From Candidatus Kerfeldbacteria bacterium (lineage in GTDB: Bacteria > Patescibacteriota > Patescibacteriia > UBA9570), in assembly GCA_003512175.1 (NCBI GenBank), contig DOSP01000024.1, positions 3,561 through 23,640 on the forward strand: a stretch of DNA of 20,080 bases, written 5' to 3'. Below, in pieces: positions 7,997 through 15,267 of the stretch. Positions within the stretch are counted from its first letter, which is position 1; each line of letters begins with the position of its first letter. A model generated the notes under the pieces. It made no database searches. It worked only from the letters and a program-made list of their open reading frames with translations, and was not told where the DNA came from. The translations under genes were made by a program, and so were the position numbers.

Positions 7997-8636
7997 TTTA
8001 GATAATACGCTTTATGCGTACGAACCCTGTAATGATGCTGGGCAAGCTGCGGTGATTAAATTTTTGGCCAGTCGGTTGGGCGAACCTACCACTCAAGTGA
8101 AACGTGTCTGGCAGCACAGTCGTCAGGCGGTACATAAACGGTTAGCTAAGCAAGCCGCTAGCCATGCTCGCTTATTCTATGCGCAAGGGGCAATTGAGCA
8201 ATTGGTTGGTCACACGGATGTTGCCTTTACGTTGCAAGCGGATGAGGTATTTTGGTCCGCTTATCTGCGGGCGATGCGGTTACGTCCAGGCATGCGGAGC
8301 CTGTTACAGCAGATCAAAGGCTGGGGTTGGCGCTTAGGGATCGCTTCTGACCTGACTACCGTTTGGCAGATGAAAAAACTGCAACGTCTTGGGTTGGCGG
8401 ATGTCTTTGATGACATTGTCACTTCAGAAGAAGCCGGCCGTGAAAAACCAAATCCGCGAATGCTGCGCATCTTATTAGCTAAAATGCATTGCCGACCTGA
8501 TCAAGTCGTGTTCATTGGCGACTCACATGAACGTGACCGCGCTGCGGCCAAATCCTGCCACATCCCATTCCTACAGTTGGCATCAAATCGTGATGTGCAG
8601 ACAGTGCGGCGCGCGTTGACAACCATGTCAAACTAG
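7971..8636 (+). CDS. HAD-superfamily phosphatase (subfamily IA-like)
   Basis: The 221-residue protein has all four HAD motifs: FDLDNT with nucleophile D9 and D11, motif II S126 in IASD, K159 in REKPNP, and motif IV FIGDSHERD with D184. A helical cap occupies roughly residues 20-100, as in class C1 enzymes related to phosphoglycolate phosphatase. It should remove phosphate from a small cytoplasmic metabolite. As the last gene of the operon holding kinase, aldolase and nucleotidyltransferases, it may dephosphorylate an intermediate of the same pathway (inference). It starts inside the GDPD-like gene (26-base overlap). No Shine-Dalgarno sequence is seen. The stop lies within the promoter region of the exporter operon. 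Confidence 0.86.
   Translation: MSINGVVFDLDNTLYAYEPCNDAGQAAVIKFLASRLGEPTTQVKRVWQHSRQAVHKRLAKQAASHARLFYAQGAIEQLVGHTDVAFTLQADEVFWSAYLRAMRLRPGMRSLLQQIKGWGWRLGIASDLTTVWQMKKLQRLGLADVFDDIVTSEEAGREKPNPRMLRILLAKMHCRPDQVVFIGDSHERDRAAAKSCHIPFLQLASNRDVQTVRRALTTMSN
8616..8631. repeat. Inverted repeat TTGACA-N4-TGTCAA overlapping the -35 box
   Basis: Two perfect 6-base arms are separated by ACCA. Position over the -35 element would suit a repressor operator, but it is short enough to arise by chance. Confidence 0.35.
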
Positions 8637-8644
8637 CCTAGTAT
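8616..8644 (+). promoter_or_regulatory. Sigma70-like promoter for the ABC exporter operon
   Basis: A perfect -35 box TTGACA (8616-8621) is followed after 17 bases by TAGTAT (8639-8644, 4 of 6 matches). Transcription would begin near 8651, only about four bases before the ATG at 8655, making the message nearly leaderless. The -35 box is one arm of a perfect palindrome (TTGACA-ACCA-TGTCAA, 8616-8631). An AAGG at 8645-8648, six bases before the ATG, is the only Shine-Dalgarno-like match near this start and offers an alternative reading. Confidence 0.6.
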
Positions 8645-8654
8645 AAGGCAGCTT

Positions 8655-9479
8655 ATGTCGTTGACCACAGTCATTAAACCGAAGCGAGCCTGGTCCCGCA
8701 TTGATTTTGTTGAGTTGGTGCGCTTTAAAGATTTATTCTATTTTTTGTCATGGAGAGATATCAAAGTGCGCTATAAACAAACTGCCATTGGTATAGTCTG
8801 GGCATTATTTTTACCAGTCATTACGATGATTATCTTTACCATTTTTTTCGGTAATTTTGCTCAGATCAGTTCTAATGGTGTACCTTACCCCATCTTTGTG
8901 TACGTCGGTGTATTATTTTGGAATTTTTTTTCACAATCTATCAACAACGCAAGTGCAAGCCTAGTAGGTAATGAGGGCATTATAAAAAAAATTTATTTCC
9001 CAAAGTTATTATTGCCAGCCGCTTCCATTTTTGTGTGCCTCGTAGATTTTCTAATCGCCAATCTAGTTTTACTCGGATTAATGGCTTATTATCGGTTTTT
9101 ACCATCATGGCAATCGTTGTTAGTAGTGCCATTACTGATTGTGTTAACCTATCTTGTTTCACTTGGGTTTGGTCTGTTTTTGGCTGCCGTCAATGTGAAG
9201 TTTCGTGACGTTCGATTTGTCACCCCATTATTTATCCAATTATTATTTTTTGTCACCCCGGTTATTTATCCGTCTAGTATTGTATCGCCAGAACACCAGT
9301 GGATTTTGAATCTCAATCCGATGTCTGGCATTATCGGGACAGCCCGGGCTGTTATTTTTGGGGAAACAATAATTGATTGGACAGCGTTAGGGATGGCGGT
9401 TGGTGTCACGGTGGTCAGCGTATTGATCGGTTTAGTGTACTTTCGTAAAACAGAACGTTATTTTGCTGACATTATTTAG
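8655..9479 (+). CDS. wzm: Polysaccharide ABC exporter permease (Wzm-like, ABC-2 family)
   Basis: The 274-residue protein has a cytoplasmic N-terminus with WRDIKVRYKQT near 33-43, a signature of Wzm/TagG-type permeases, then six predicted membrane helices (the first at roughly 45-70, the last at about 240-262). These permeases pair with a Wzt-type ATPase and move undecaprenyl-linked O-antigen, capsule or teichoic-acid chains across the cytoplasmic membrane. The partner ATPase gene follows after eight bases. Length agrees with the family (about 260-280). The start is the first ATG after a strong promoter-like sequence at 8616-8644. The presence of this exporter means the glycan is assembled inside the cell before transport, rather than by a Wzx/Wzy route, at least for this product. 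Confidence 0.92.
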   Translation: MSLTTVIKPKRAWSRIDFVELVRFKDLFYFLSWRDIKVRYKQTAIGIVWALFLPVITMIIFTIFFGNFAQISSNGVPYPIFVYVGVLFWNFFSQSINNASASLVGNEGIIKKIYFPKLLLPAASIFVCLVDFLIANLVLLGLMAYYRFLPSWQSLLVVPLLIVLTYLVSLGFGLFLAAVNVKFRDVRFVTPLFIQLLFFVTPVIYPSSIVSPEHQWILNLNPMSGIIGTARAVIFGETIIDWTALGMAVGVTVVSVLIGLVYFRKTERYFADII

Positions 9480-9487
9480 CTACCACC

Positions 9488-10741
9488 ATGGCTGATGCAA
9501 TGATTACAGTTGAGCATTTATCAAAGCAATATGCTATCGGTCAGTCGGAGCCCTATTTATCATTACGGGATGTCATTGCCAAACGATTAAATCCGGTAAG
9601 TTGGTTTCGACAACGCCAACAACGGGGCAAGTTTTGGGCATTACGCGATGTCAATTTTACGGTCGCCAAAGGTGAGGTACTTGGCATCATTGGCCGCAAT
9701 GGGGCAGGGAAAAGTACATTGCTCAAGATTATTTCCCAAATTACCCCACCAACTGAAGGGAGTATTCGACTACACGGTCGCGTGGCGAGTTTATTGGAGG
9801 TTGGTACTGGGTTCCATCCGGAATTATCTGGTCGGGAAAATATTTTTTTGAATGGTTCTTTGTTGGGTATGACCAAAGATGAGATCAAGCGGAAGTTTGA
9901 TGAAATCGTGGCTTTTTCTGAGGTAGAAAAATTTCTCAATATGCCCGTTAAGCATTATTCCAGTGGGATGTATGTGCGTTTGGCCTTTGCCGTAGCCGCG
10001 CATTTGGATCCGGAAATATTGATTGCAGATGAAGTACTAGCCGTGGGAGATGTACAATTTCAAAAAAAATGTTTAGATCGCATGAAAGCAGTAGCGGGCG
10101 AGGGCAGAACTGTGCTTTTCGTTAGTCATAACATGGCCTCCATCGCATTGTTGTGTGATCGCGTGGTTTTGCTACAAGATGGTCAGGTCGCAGCAGTTGG
10201 AAAAACAGATGACATGATTAACCTGTATCAATCTGAACTAGTCCATCAACGCATCAAAGTGAGTGAGCGGACCGATCGAAAAGGCTCAAGATTGCTCCGT
10301 GTACAGGATATTCATTTGGAAGATAGCGCTGGTCATCCATTGACCTCACCCAAGGTGAGGCAACCAATGCAATTTCGTATTTCAACGAAAAGTGATTCAG
10401 AGATTTTACATAAAGAGGTGGCTGTGAATTTAGTACTGAGTGATCGCAATGAACACAGGATTTTTGCCTTGCAGAATACCGTCGTCGGACATCGTCTAAT
10501 CAATCAGTCCGTCCAGATGGATTACATTTGTCGGGTGTTGGACGGTTTACCATTATTACCGGGCACGTATAGTTTAACTTATTCTATCTTAGTGAATGGC
10601 ATTTTAGCTGAAAAAATGGTTGCCGCATTTGAATTTACGGTCACTGGAGATGATATTTATGGTACAAACCAACTTCCTCCAGAGTCTATGGGTTCAGTCA
10701 TTGTCGATAATCAATGGGTTAGCGAGGTTACATCTAAATAA
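9488..10741 (+). CDS. wzt: Polysaccharide ABC exporter ATPase with C-terminal Wzt-type domain
   Basis: Of the 417 residues, about 1-255 form an ABC ATPase: Walker A GRNGAGKS at 69-76, signature YSSGM at 157-161, Walker B ILIADE at 177-182, and switch His214. Residues about 260-410 look like a beta-rich Wzt_C domain, which in characterised systems recognises the modified end of the O-antigen chain. That domain implies export is coupled to a terminal cap on the glycan, and the methyltransferase gene that follows is a candidate for making such a cap (inference). The N-terminal stretch between the first strand and Walker A contains the extra loop common in Wzt/TagH proteins. No ribosome-binding site precedes the ATG. 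A second ATG four codons on is possible. Confidence 0.93.
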   Translation: MADAMITVEHLSKQYAIGQSEPYLSLRDVIAKRLNPVSWFRQRQQRGKFWALRDVNFTVAKGEVLGIIGRNGAGKSTLLKIISQITPPTEGSIRLHGRVASLLEVGTGFHPELSGRENIFLNGSLLGMTKDEIKRKFDEIVAFSEVEKFLNMPVKHYSSGMYVRLAFAVAAHLDPEILIADEVLAVGDVQFQKKCLDRMKAVAGEGRTVLFVSHNMASIALLCDRVVLLQDGQVAAVGKTDDMINLYQSELVHQRIKVSERTDRKGSRLLRVQDIHLEDSAGHPLTSPKVRQPMQFRISTKSDSEILHKEVAVNLVLSDRNEHRIFALQNTVVGHRLINQSVQMDYICRVLDGLPLLPGTYSLTYSILVNGILAEKMVAAFEFTVTGDDIYGTNQLPPESMGSVIVDNQWVSEVTSK

Positions 10742-10760
10742 TAATTCCGTTCCATCTATT

Positions 10761-11762
10761 ATGCTTTCCATATCTGAGTTCAAACGCCGTTTCAAACCTG
10801 CTCGTGAAAATAAACCCGCAGTTTTACCCCAGGCACTGCACCAGTTTTTAACTGATGTACACCCTAAGGTTATGGATATTGGTGCGCGCAGTGGGCCTTT
10901 ACATGAAATGGAAATGTTAGCGCCGTATGCACATTTTGTTATTTGTGAACCGGATGTGACAGAGGCAGAACGTGTTAAACAGCAACTCATGCGCCAGTGG
11001 AGAGATATAACTGTTATTACTCAAGCTCTAGCGCGTGCCAATGGTACAGTTGCTTTACATATTACTGCGCAACCTGGGTTAAGTTCCATCGTGACGCCGA
11101 ACCAAGCGGTGTACGCGCAGTATCAACACTTTGCTGAGCATCCTGAGTATAAAATCGATCATACCATTACAGTCCCAGCATTAACATTAGAAACTGCGGC
11201 TCAGCAGTATCATTTGCAGGATGTGGCATTGATGAAGCTTGATACCCAGGGTTCAGAATTAGAAATTTTACAATCAGGTAGTCAGTCAGCTCTTGATGAA
11301 GTTGTCGCTATTTACATTGAAGGAGAACTGAAACCGTTCTATACTGATCAACCGCTCATGGCTGATGTGATGCAATTCCTCGATCGGCATGGCTTTACGG
11401 CCCTTGAGATGAAACGGTCAGCTTTACGTCGTTACACAATAAACCAGGTGGCCTTTTCCAAACGTGAAATTGGTTGGGTGCACTGTCTGTATTTTAGACA
11501 AAAACGCAACGACGGCTCAGCTCTCACATTGACACAACAATTACGTCTGGTTTGTATCGCACTCACTTACCAATATTTTGACTATGCAATGTGGCTCTTG
11601 GAACAGCCAGCCGTGGCAGCGCATAATCTTAAGCAGTATGGGACTACCTTGCAGCCAGAATTAGTGACCTACACTCAAGATGTTTGGAACGGTCTATCAG
11701 CTGCTGACCAGGCGAACGCTAAGGGATTAGTCACTACTGATCGGGTATATGACCTACTGTAA
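10761..11762 (+). CDS. FkbM-family SAM-dependent methyltransferase
   Basis: With the start at 10761 the protein has 333 residues. A class I methyltransferase core is visible: motif I MDIGARSGP at about 38-46, an acidic CEPD at 62-65 for SAM ribose binding, and KLDTQGSE at 159-166, the characteristic FkbM post-core motif. About 80 additional C-terminal residues follow the core. FkbM proteins methylate hydroxyls on sugars and natural products. Directly following a Wzt-type ATPase, it may add a terminal O-methyl group that stops chain growth and marks the glycan for export, as known for some ABC-dependent O-antigens; here this is inference. The frame runs upstream to 10620, but that part lies inside the ATPase gene. 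A 19-base gap without a visible promoter separates the two genes. Confidence 0.85.
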   Translation: MLSISEFKRRFKPARENKPAVLPQALHQFLTDVHPKVMDIGARSGPLHEMEMLAPYAHFVICEPDVTEAERVKQQLMRQWRDITVITQALARANGTVALHITAQPGLSSIVTPNQAVYAQYQHFAEHPEYKIDHTITVPALTLETAAQQYHLQDVALMKLDTQGSELEILQSGSQSALDEVVAIYIEGELKPFYTDQPLMADVMQFLDRHGFTALEMKRSALRRYTINQVAFSKREIGWVHCLYFRQKRNDGSALTLTQQLRLVCIALTYQYFDYAMWLLEQPAVAAHNLKQYGTTLQPELVTYTQDVWNGLSAADQANAKGLVTTDRVYDLL

Positions 11763-11771
11763 TTTTTTGTC

Positions 11772-11800
11772 TTGTCTTGGCTGCCCTTTATTGCTATCAT
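11772..11800 (+). promoter_or_regulatory. Sigma70-like extended -10 promoter for the NeuB-family gene
   Basis: TTGTCT (11772-11777) and TATCAT (11795-11800, 5 of 6 matches) are 17 bases apart, with TGC directly before the -10 box (extended -10). The predicted start of transcription, about 11807, is two bases before the ATG at 11809, so the message would be essentially leaderless. It lies in a true intergenic gap of 46 bases. Confidence 0.62.
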
Positions 11801-11808
11801 AGCCGCAC

Positions 11809-12852
11809 ATGAGAGAACTACAAATCGGTAATTTGACCATCAACGACGCCAGTGATTGTTTCGTGATTGCCGAGATTGGGCATAACCATCAGGGCAACTT
11901 GGAAAAGTGTAAAGAGATGTTTAAGGCGGCAAAAATGGCTGGTGCCAGTGCGGTAAAGATACAGAAACGTGATAACAAATTTTTATACACTAAAGCTTTT
12001 TACGACTCGCCGTATAATTCGGAAAATGCCTATGGCCCTACGTATGGCACGCATCGTGATTTTCTGGAATTTGGTGAAGACGACTACCAAGAGCTGAAAC
12101 GGTATGCTGAAGAGTTAGACATTATTTTCTTTGCGACACCATTTGATACCCACAGTGTGGATTTCTTAGAGCAGCTTGGTGTACCGGCGTATAAAACGGC
12201 ATCAGCTGAATTAACGAACATCCCGTTTTTAGAATATGTTGCGAAAACGGGCAAGCCACTGATTATAAGTACTGGAGCGGCTACGATGGAAGATGTGGAG
12301 CGGGCTTACACTGCTGTCACAGCCATCAATAAGCAAGTGGCGTTGTTGCAGTGTACGGCCACTTATCCCACTCCGGCTGAAGTATTGAGTTTGCGCGTAA
12401 TCGAAACCTACCGTCAGAAATTTCCGGATGCTGTGGTTGGATTGTCGACTCATTTTAATGGCATTTCGATGGGACCAGTGATGTACACGTTAGGCGGTCG
12501 GATTATTGAGCAGCATTTTACATTGAATCGATCCTTAAAGGGAACGGATCAAGCTTTTTCCTTAGAACCGGATGGCATGCGCAAATTGGTGCGCGATTTA
12601 AAACGTACCCGCGTAGCCTTAGGTGATGGTCAGAAAGTATTGCTTGATTCTGAAATTCCGGCCAGTGTTAAAATGGCTAAAAAAATAGTGGCCGCTACTG
12701 ATTTGCCAGCGGGCCATGTGTTGACCGAAGCTGATTTAGCCTTCAAATCGCCCGGTGATGGTTTACGTCCTTATCACGCTAAAGAGTTATACGGTAAAAC
12801 CTTGAAGCAGCCGTTACGTGAAGACGAGGAGCTGTCTTTCGACCATGTCTAA
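11809..12852 (+). CDS. neuB: NeuB-family nonulosonic-acid (sialic-acid-like) synthase
   Basis: The 347-residue protein has the two expected parts: a NeuB barrel (about 1-280) that condenses phosphoenolpyruvate with an aldose, and a C-terminal SAF/antifreeze-like domain (about 285-345). Catalytic-type residues are present: E22 in AEIGHNHQG, K50, T110 in ATPF, K129, and the metal-binding His215 and His236. Two motifs differ from typical sialic-, legionaminic- and pseudaminic-acid synthases: GYSDHT is GLSTHF, and STGMA is STGAA. The SAF entry, usually Arg-rich, reads KMAKK. These changes suggest an acceptor other than N-acetylmannosamine (inference). Because a KdsC-type phosphatase follows immediately, the substrate may be phosphorylated, as in KDN-9-phosphate synthesis. 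The last 8 bases overlap the phosphatase gene. Confidence 0.85.
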   Translation: MRELQIGNLTINDASDCFVIAEIGHNHQGNLEKCKEMFKAAKMAGASAVKIQKRDNKFLYTKAFYDSPYNSENAYGPTYGTHRDFLEFGEDDYQELKRYAEELDIIFFATPFDTHSVDFLEQLGVPAYKTASAELTNIPFLEYVAKTGKPLIISTGAATMEDVERAYTAVTAINKQVALLQCTATYPTPAEVLSLRVIETYRQKFPDAVVGLSTHFNGISMGPVMYTLGGRIIEQHFTLNRSLKGTDQAFSLEPDGMRKLVRDLKRTRVALGDGQKVLLDSEIPASVKMAKKIVAATDLPAGHVLTEADLAFKSPGDGLRPYHAKELYGKTLKQPLREDEELSFDHV

Positions 12853-13315
12853 ACCCTTACCGCAATTGGTCGTATTCGATTTTGATGGTGTCTTCACCGA
12901 CAACACCGTGTGGACTGACCAACAGGGTAATGAATCTGTCCGGTGTTGGCGCAGTGATGGCTTAGGTTTAGCGAAACTAAAAAAAATAAATATTCCAGTA
13001 TACGTGTTATCAACGGAAGCTAATCCAGTTGTCCAAGCCCGCTGTAAAAAGTTGAATATCCCATGCTTGAGTGGTTTAGACGACAAAGCTCAAGCCTTAC
13101 AGCAGTTAGCTAAAGATTTAGGTGTGTCACTAGAACGTACCGTCTACGTCGGTAACGATATCAATGATGTTGAGTGTTTAAAACTAGTTGGTTATTCATT
13201 CGCCGTGGCGGACGCTTATCCAGAAGCCATTGCCGCAGCTAAACAACAGACGGCGAAGCCCGGTGGTTTTGGTGCTGTACGAGAAGTGTGTGATTGGGTA
13301 CTGGCTGGTAGGTAA
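12845..13315 (+). CDS. KdsC-type HAD phosphatase (ulosonic-acid phosphate phosphatase)
   Basis: Starting at 12845 the protein has 156 residues, the size of capless C0-type HAD phosphatases such as KdsC. Motifs: FDFDGVFTD with D12 and D14, S56 in LSTE, K81, and GNDIND at 103-108. In KdsC and in Bacteroides KDN-9-phosphate phosphatase this fold, a tetramer, removes the phosphate after the PEP condensation step. Its overlap with the NeuB-family gene strongly suggests the two enzymes act in sequence. A GAGGAG sits 13 bases upstream of the ATG but encodes Glu-Glu in the upstream gene and is too far away for a usual ribosome-binding site. An in-frame ATG exists at 12818; the family signature and overlap pattern favour 12845. 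Confidence 0.87.
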   Translation: MSKPLPQLVVFDFDGVFTDNTVWTDQQGNESVRCWRSDGLGLAKLKKINIPVYVLSTEANPVVQARCKKLNIPCLSGLDDKAQALQQLAKDLGVSLERTVYVGNDINDVECLKLVGYSFAVADAYPEAIAAAKQQTAKPGGFGAVREVCDWVLAGR

Positions 13316-13324
13316 ATTAAGCAT

Positions 13325-14485
13325 ATGTCAAAACCTGATCAATTACCGCGTACTGCAGAATTCCTTGAATCTAAACCGATTCAACCTTGGGCGAAGACGA
13401 ATCATAGTGATCCAGAAACTTACTATGATCCAGACTGTTTGGCTGCAGAACCAGCTTTAGCAGATACAATCACACAGCAATTTCCAACGGTTGGTGATGT
13501 TCAACAGTTATTTAGTTTAAGAGATTCGGCTGGTGGCAATAGACATTATCGTGTGGTTGGCAGTCAACGCACAGTATTCGCGCGTTGTTTTAGGCCACAA
13601 TGGTCAGCCGCAGCGCTGTCAGCATTACATGATATTTATCGGGCTGTAGCTACATCAGATATATTTTTTGATTCTCCGCAACGCGGTTGTCTTGTACCAC
13701 TACGATCTAATAACGGCCAAGATGCGGTTGGAAGCGTTGGGCAATTGATGACACTTTATCCTCACGCAGAAGAACCTAACTTAAGACATTATGCCGGTTC
13801 TAGCCTAGCAGAGCTAGCCAGTGCGGCCGAACGTTATGGCCGTCTGCATGTGGGTTTACAACAACTCCAGGGTTTAGACTTTAAAGCATTGGCGAATACC
13901 TCTGATCGCTTAGTCTGGCAGCCCTTTGATCCAAGATTGTTTGCTACTGTAGAAGCCGCGGCTTCAGATAATCCAGCTAATCCTGGGGCAGTACTGTTTA
14001 GAAAATACCGATCATTAATTGAAGGGGCTTTAGCGGTGATCTTGACCGTCACTCAACCATCGCGTCCTCCAGAAGTGGTGCACCATGATTTTCATCCCCA
14101 CAATACTTTTTTTGTCGGTGATGATTGTCGTTTGATTTATGATTATGAGACAGTCAGTATGTCCAAGCAGTTTCCTGAAGCCTTGGCTTTTGGGCTGCAT
14201 CGCTTTGTGCGAGAGGTGGTGCGCAATGGTGTGGCTTCGGTAGAGCAAGGTAAGGAATGTTTTTTAACGGGATTCACACAAGGCGGCGGATCCGTTCCAT
14301 CAGAAATAGATTCACATCTAGCGGCCTTGATTACCAAACCCAACTTACATAAGCTATTGTCAGTTCTCAGTCAACAACTTGGTCAACAACCAGATCTACG
14401 GGGAAGAACCGTGAAAGAACGTTCTAGTGAAGCTCATAAGTTTCTTGGTTACCTAATGGAAGCCCAAGCATTTGCTCAACATTAA
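13325..14485 (+). CDS. Aminoglycoside-phosphotransferase/choline-kinase-fold kinase
   Basis: The 386-residue protein has the APH Brenner-type motif HHDFHPHN at 253-260 (catalytic D255, N260) and the metal-binding YDYE with D273. Earlier, GGNRHYRV near 70-77 and VFARCF near 84-89 match the nucleotide-binding lobe, with Arg at the usual Lys/Arg position. The first 50 or so residues resemble no domain I know. The fold phosphorylates hydroxyls on small molecules such as aminoglycosides, choline, homoserine and hexoses. Placed between a NeuB/KdsC pair and a dehydrogenase, it probably phosphorylates the sugar that NeuB later condenses, or recycles one, rather than conferring resistance (inference). 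It lies 9 bases after the phosphatase stop without a visible promoter, so it is likely co-transcribed. Confidence 0.75.
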   Translation: MSKPDQLPRTAEFLESKPIQPWAKTNHSDPETYYDPDCLAAEPALADTITQQFPTVGDVQQLFSLRDSAGGNRHYRVVGSQRTVFARCFRPQWSAAALSALHDIYRAVATSDIFFDSPQRGCLVPLRSNNGQDAVGSVGQLMTLYPHAEEPNLRHYAGSSLAELASAAERYGRLHVGLQQLQGLDFKALANTSDRLVWQPFDPRLFATVEAAASDNPANPGAVLFRKYRSLIEGALAVILTVTQPSRPPEVVHHDFHPHNTFFVGDDCRLIYDYETVSMSKQFPEALAFGLHRFVREVVRNGVASVEQGKECFLTGFTQGGGSVPSEIDSHLAALITKPNLHKLLSVLSQQLGQQPDLRGRTVKERSSEAHKFLGYLMEAQAFAQH

Positions 14486-14513
14486 TTGACAAATCACCAA
14501 AATTGACTATACT
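14486..14513 (+). promoter_or_regulatory. Sigma70-like promoter for the SDR gene
   Basis: A perfect TTGACA (14486-14491) and TATACT (14508-14513, 5 of 6) are spaced by 16 bases. The ATG follows 8 bases after the -10 box, so transcription would begin at or within a base or two of the start codon. Two copies of AATTGAC (14484-14490 and 14501-14507), 17 bases apart, lie in the element. Confidence 0.68.
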
Positions 14514-14521
14514 GATCTTCA

Positions 14522-15256
14522 ATGGACACGTTAAAATTATTTGATCTTAGGGAAAAAGTCGCTGTCGTCACAGGCTCTAAAGGTAAGCTTGGCCAAGTGT
14601 GGGTGAAAGCCTTAGAACAAGCCGGCGCTAAAGTGTTCGGTTTGGATTTACCAGAAGTAGATGTGACTGACCGTGCCAGCCTGATGGCCTTTGCGCAGAC
14701 AGTTGGTCCGGTAGATGTTCTGATTAATAATGCTGGCATCGATCAGCCACCTGGGCCGGCTAAAACCTATCGCTTAGAAGATTTTCCGGCTGAATTGTTT
14801 CGTAAAGTGTTGGACGTGAATGTGGTTGGTGCGTTTCTGTGCATGCAGGTATTTGGGAAAGGAATGTGCGAACGGAAACAAGGCAGTATCATCAATATTG
14901 GTTCACTGTATGCTTCGGTATCATCCGACGAGCGGTTTTATAATCATCTGCCAACCGATCCGGCCTTTTTAAAGCCACCAGCTTACGGCGCGTCCAAAGC
15001 GGCCTTGGTGCAATTGACCAAACATTTTGCTACCCACTGGGGTAAGCACAATGTTCGGGTGAACACGTTATCACCGGGCGGGATTGAAGGCGGACAAGAT
15101 GCAGATTTCAAACGTAAATTTTCTGAACGTGTGCCATTAGGGCGATTAGGCGAAGCTGCAGACTTAACCGGCCCATTATTGTTCTTGGCTTCAGACGCTT
15201 CTAGCTATATGACCGGTCAGGAATTACGCATCGACGGCGGTTTTACCGCTTGGTAA
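14522..15256 (+). CDS. Short-chain dehydrogenase/reductase, PtmA-like
   Basis: A complete classical SDR of 244 residues. The cofactor loop is TGSKGKLG at 17-24, NNAG at 69-72, and the catalytic set is N100, S128, Y155 and K159 (YGASK). The C-terminus ends SYMTGQELRIDGGFTAW, and the section SPGGIEGG resembles PtmA, the dehydrogenase of Campylobacter legionaminic-acid glycosylation loci, more than fatty-acid reductases. NAD(P)-dependent oxidation or reduction of a sugar (or phosphosugar) hydroxyl/ketone is expected. It sits inside a nonulosonate-type module and behind its own promoter-like element. The resemblance to PtmA is recognised by motif and context only, and no alignment was run. Confidence 0.87.
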   Translation: MDTLKLFDLREKVAVVTGSKGKLGQVWVKALEQAGAKVFGLDLPEVDVTDRASLMAFAQTVGPVDVLINNAGIDQPPGPAKTYRLEDFPAELFRKVLDVNVVGAFLCMQVFGKGMCERKQGSIINIGSLYASVSSDERFYNHLPTDPAFLKPPAYGASKAALVQLTKHFATHWGKHNVRVNTLSPGGIEGGQDADFKRKFSERVPLGRLGEAADLTGPLLFLASDASSYMTGQELRIDGGFTAW

Positions 15257-15267
15257 CATAATCATCT

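Noticed and set aside
9553..9939. A 128-codon open frame on the - strand opposite the Wzt ATPase
   Set aside because: Antisense shadow of the highly conserved ATPase core; no start context or domain.
11740..11770. Possible rho-independent terminator after the FkbM gene (run of six T)
   Set aside because: No stable hairpin precedes the T run; only a 3-base stem can be drawn.
12826..12831. GAGGAG as a Shine-Dalgarno for the KdsC-type gene
   Set aside because: It is 13 bases from the ATG and encodes Glu-Glu of NeuB; probably coincidence.
11809..13315. Kdo biosynthesis (KdsA/KdsC)
   Set aside because: The synthase has NeuB and SAF domains rather than a KdsA barrel, and the activating enzyme resembles NeuA rather than KdsB.
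13325..14485. Antibiotic-resistance gene (aminoglycoside phosphotransferase)
   Set aside because: Only the fold is shared; the gene sits in a sugar-biosynthesis cluster with no mobile-element signs.
14484..14507. Direct repeat AATTGAC, two copies 17 bases apart, as a regulator site
   Set aside because: Short, and the first copy is partly explained by the TTGACA -35 box.
15231..15259. TCGACG-N17-TAACAT before the TPR gene
   Set aside because: Geometry matches the other promoters, with 8 bases to the ATG, but TCGACG is in the conserved end of the SDR gene and both hexamers are weak; not enough to call.
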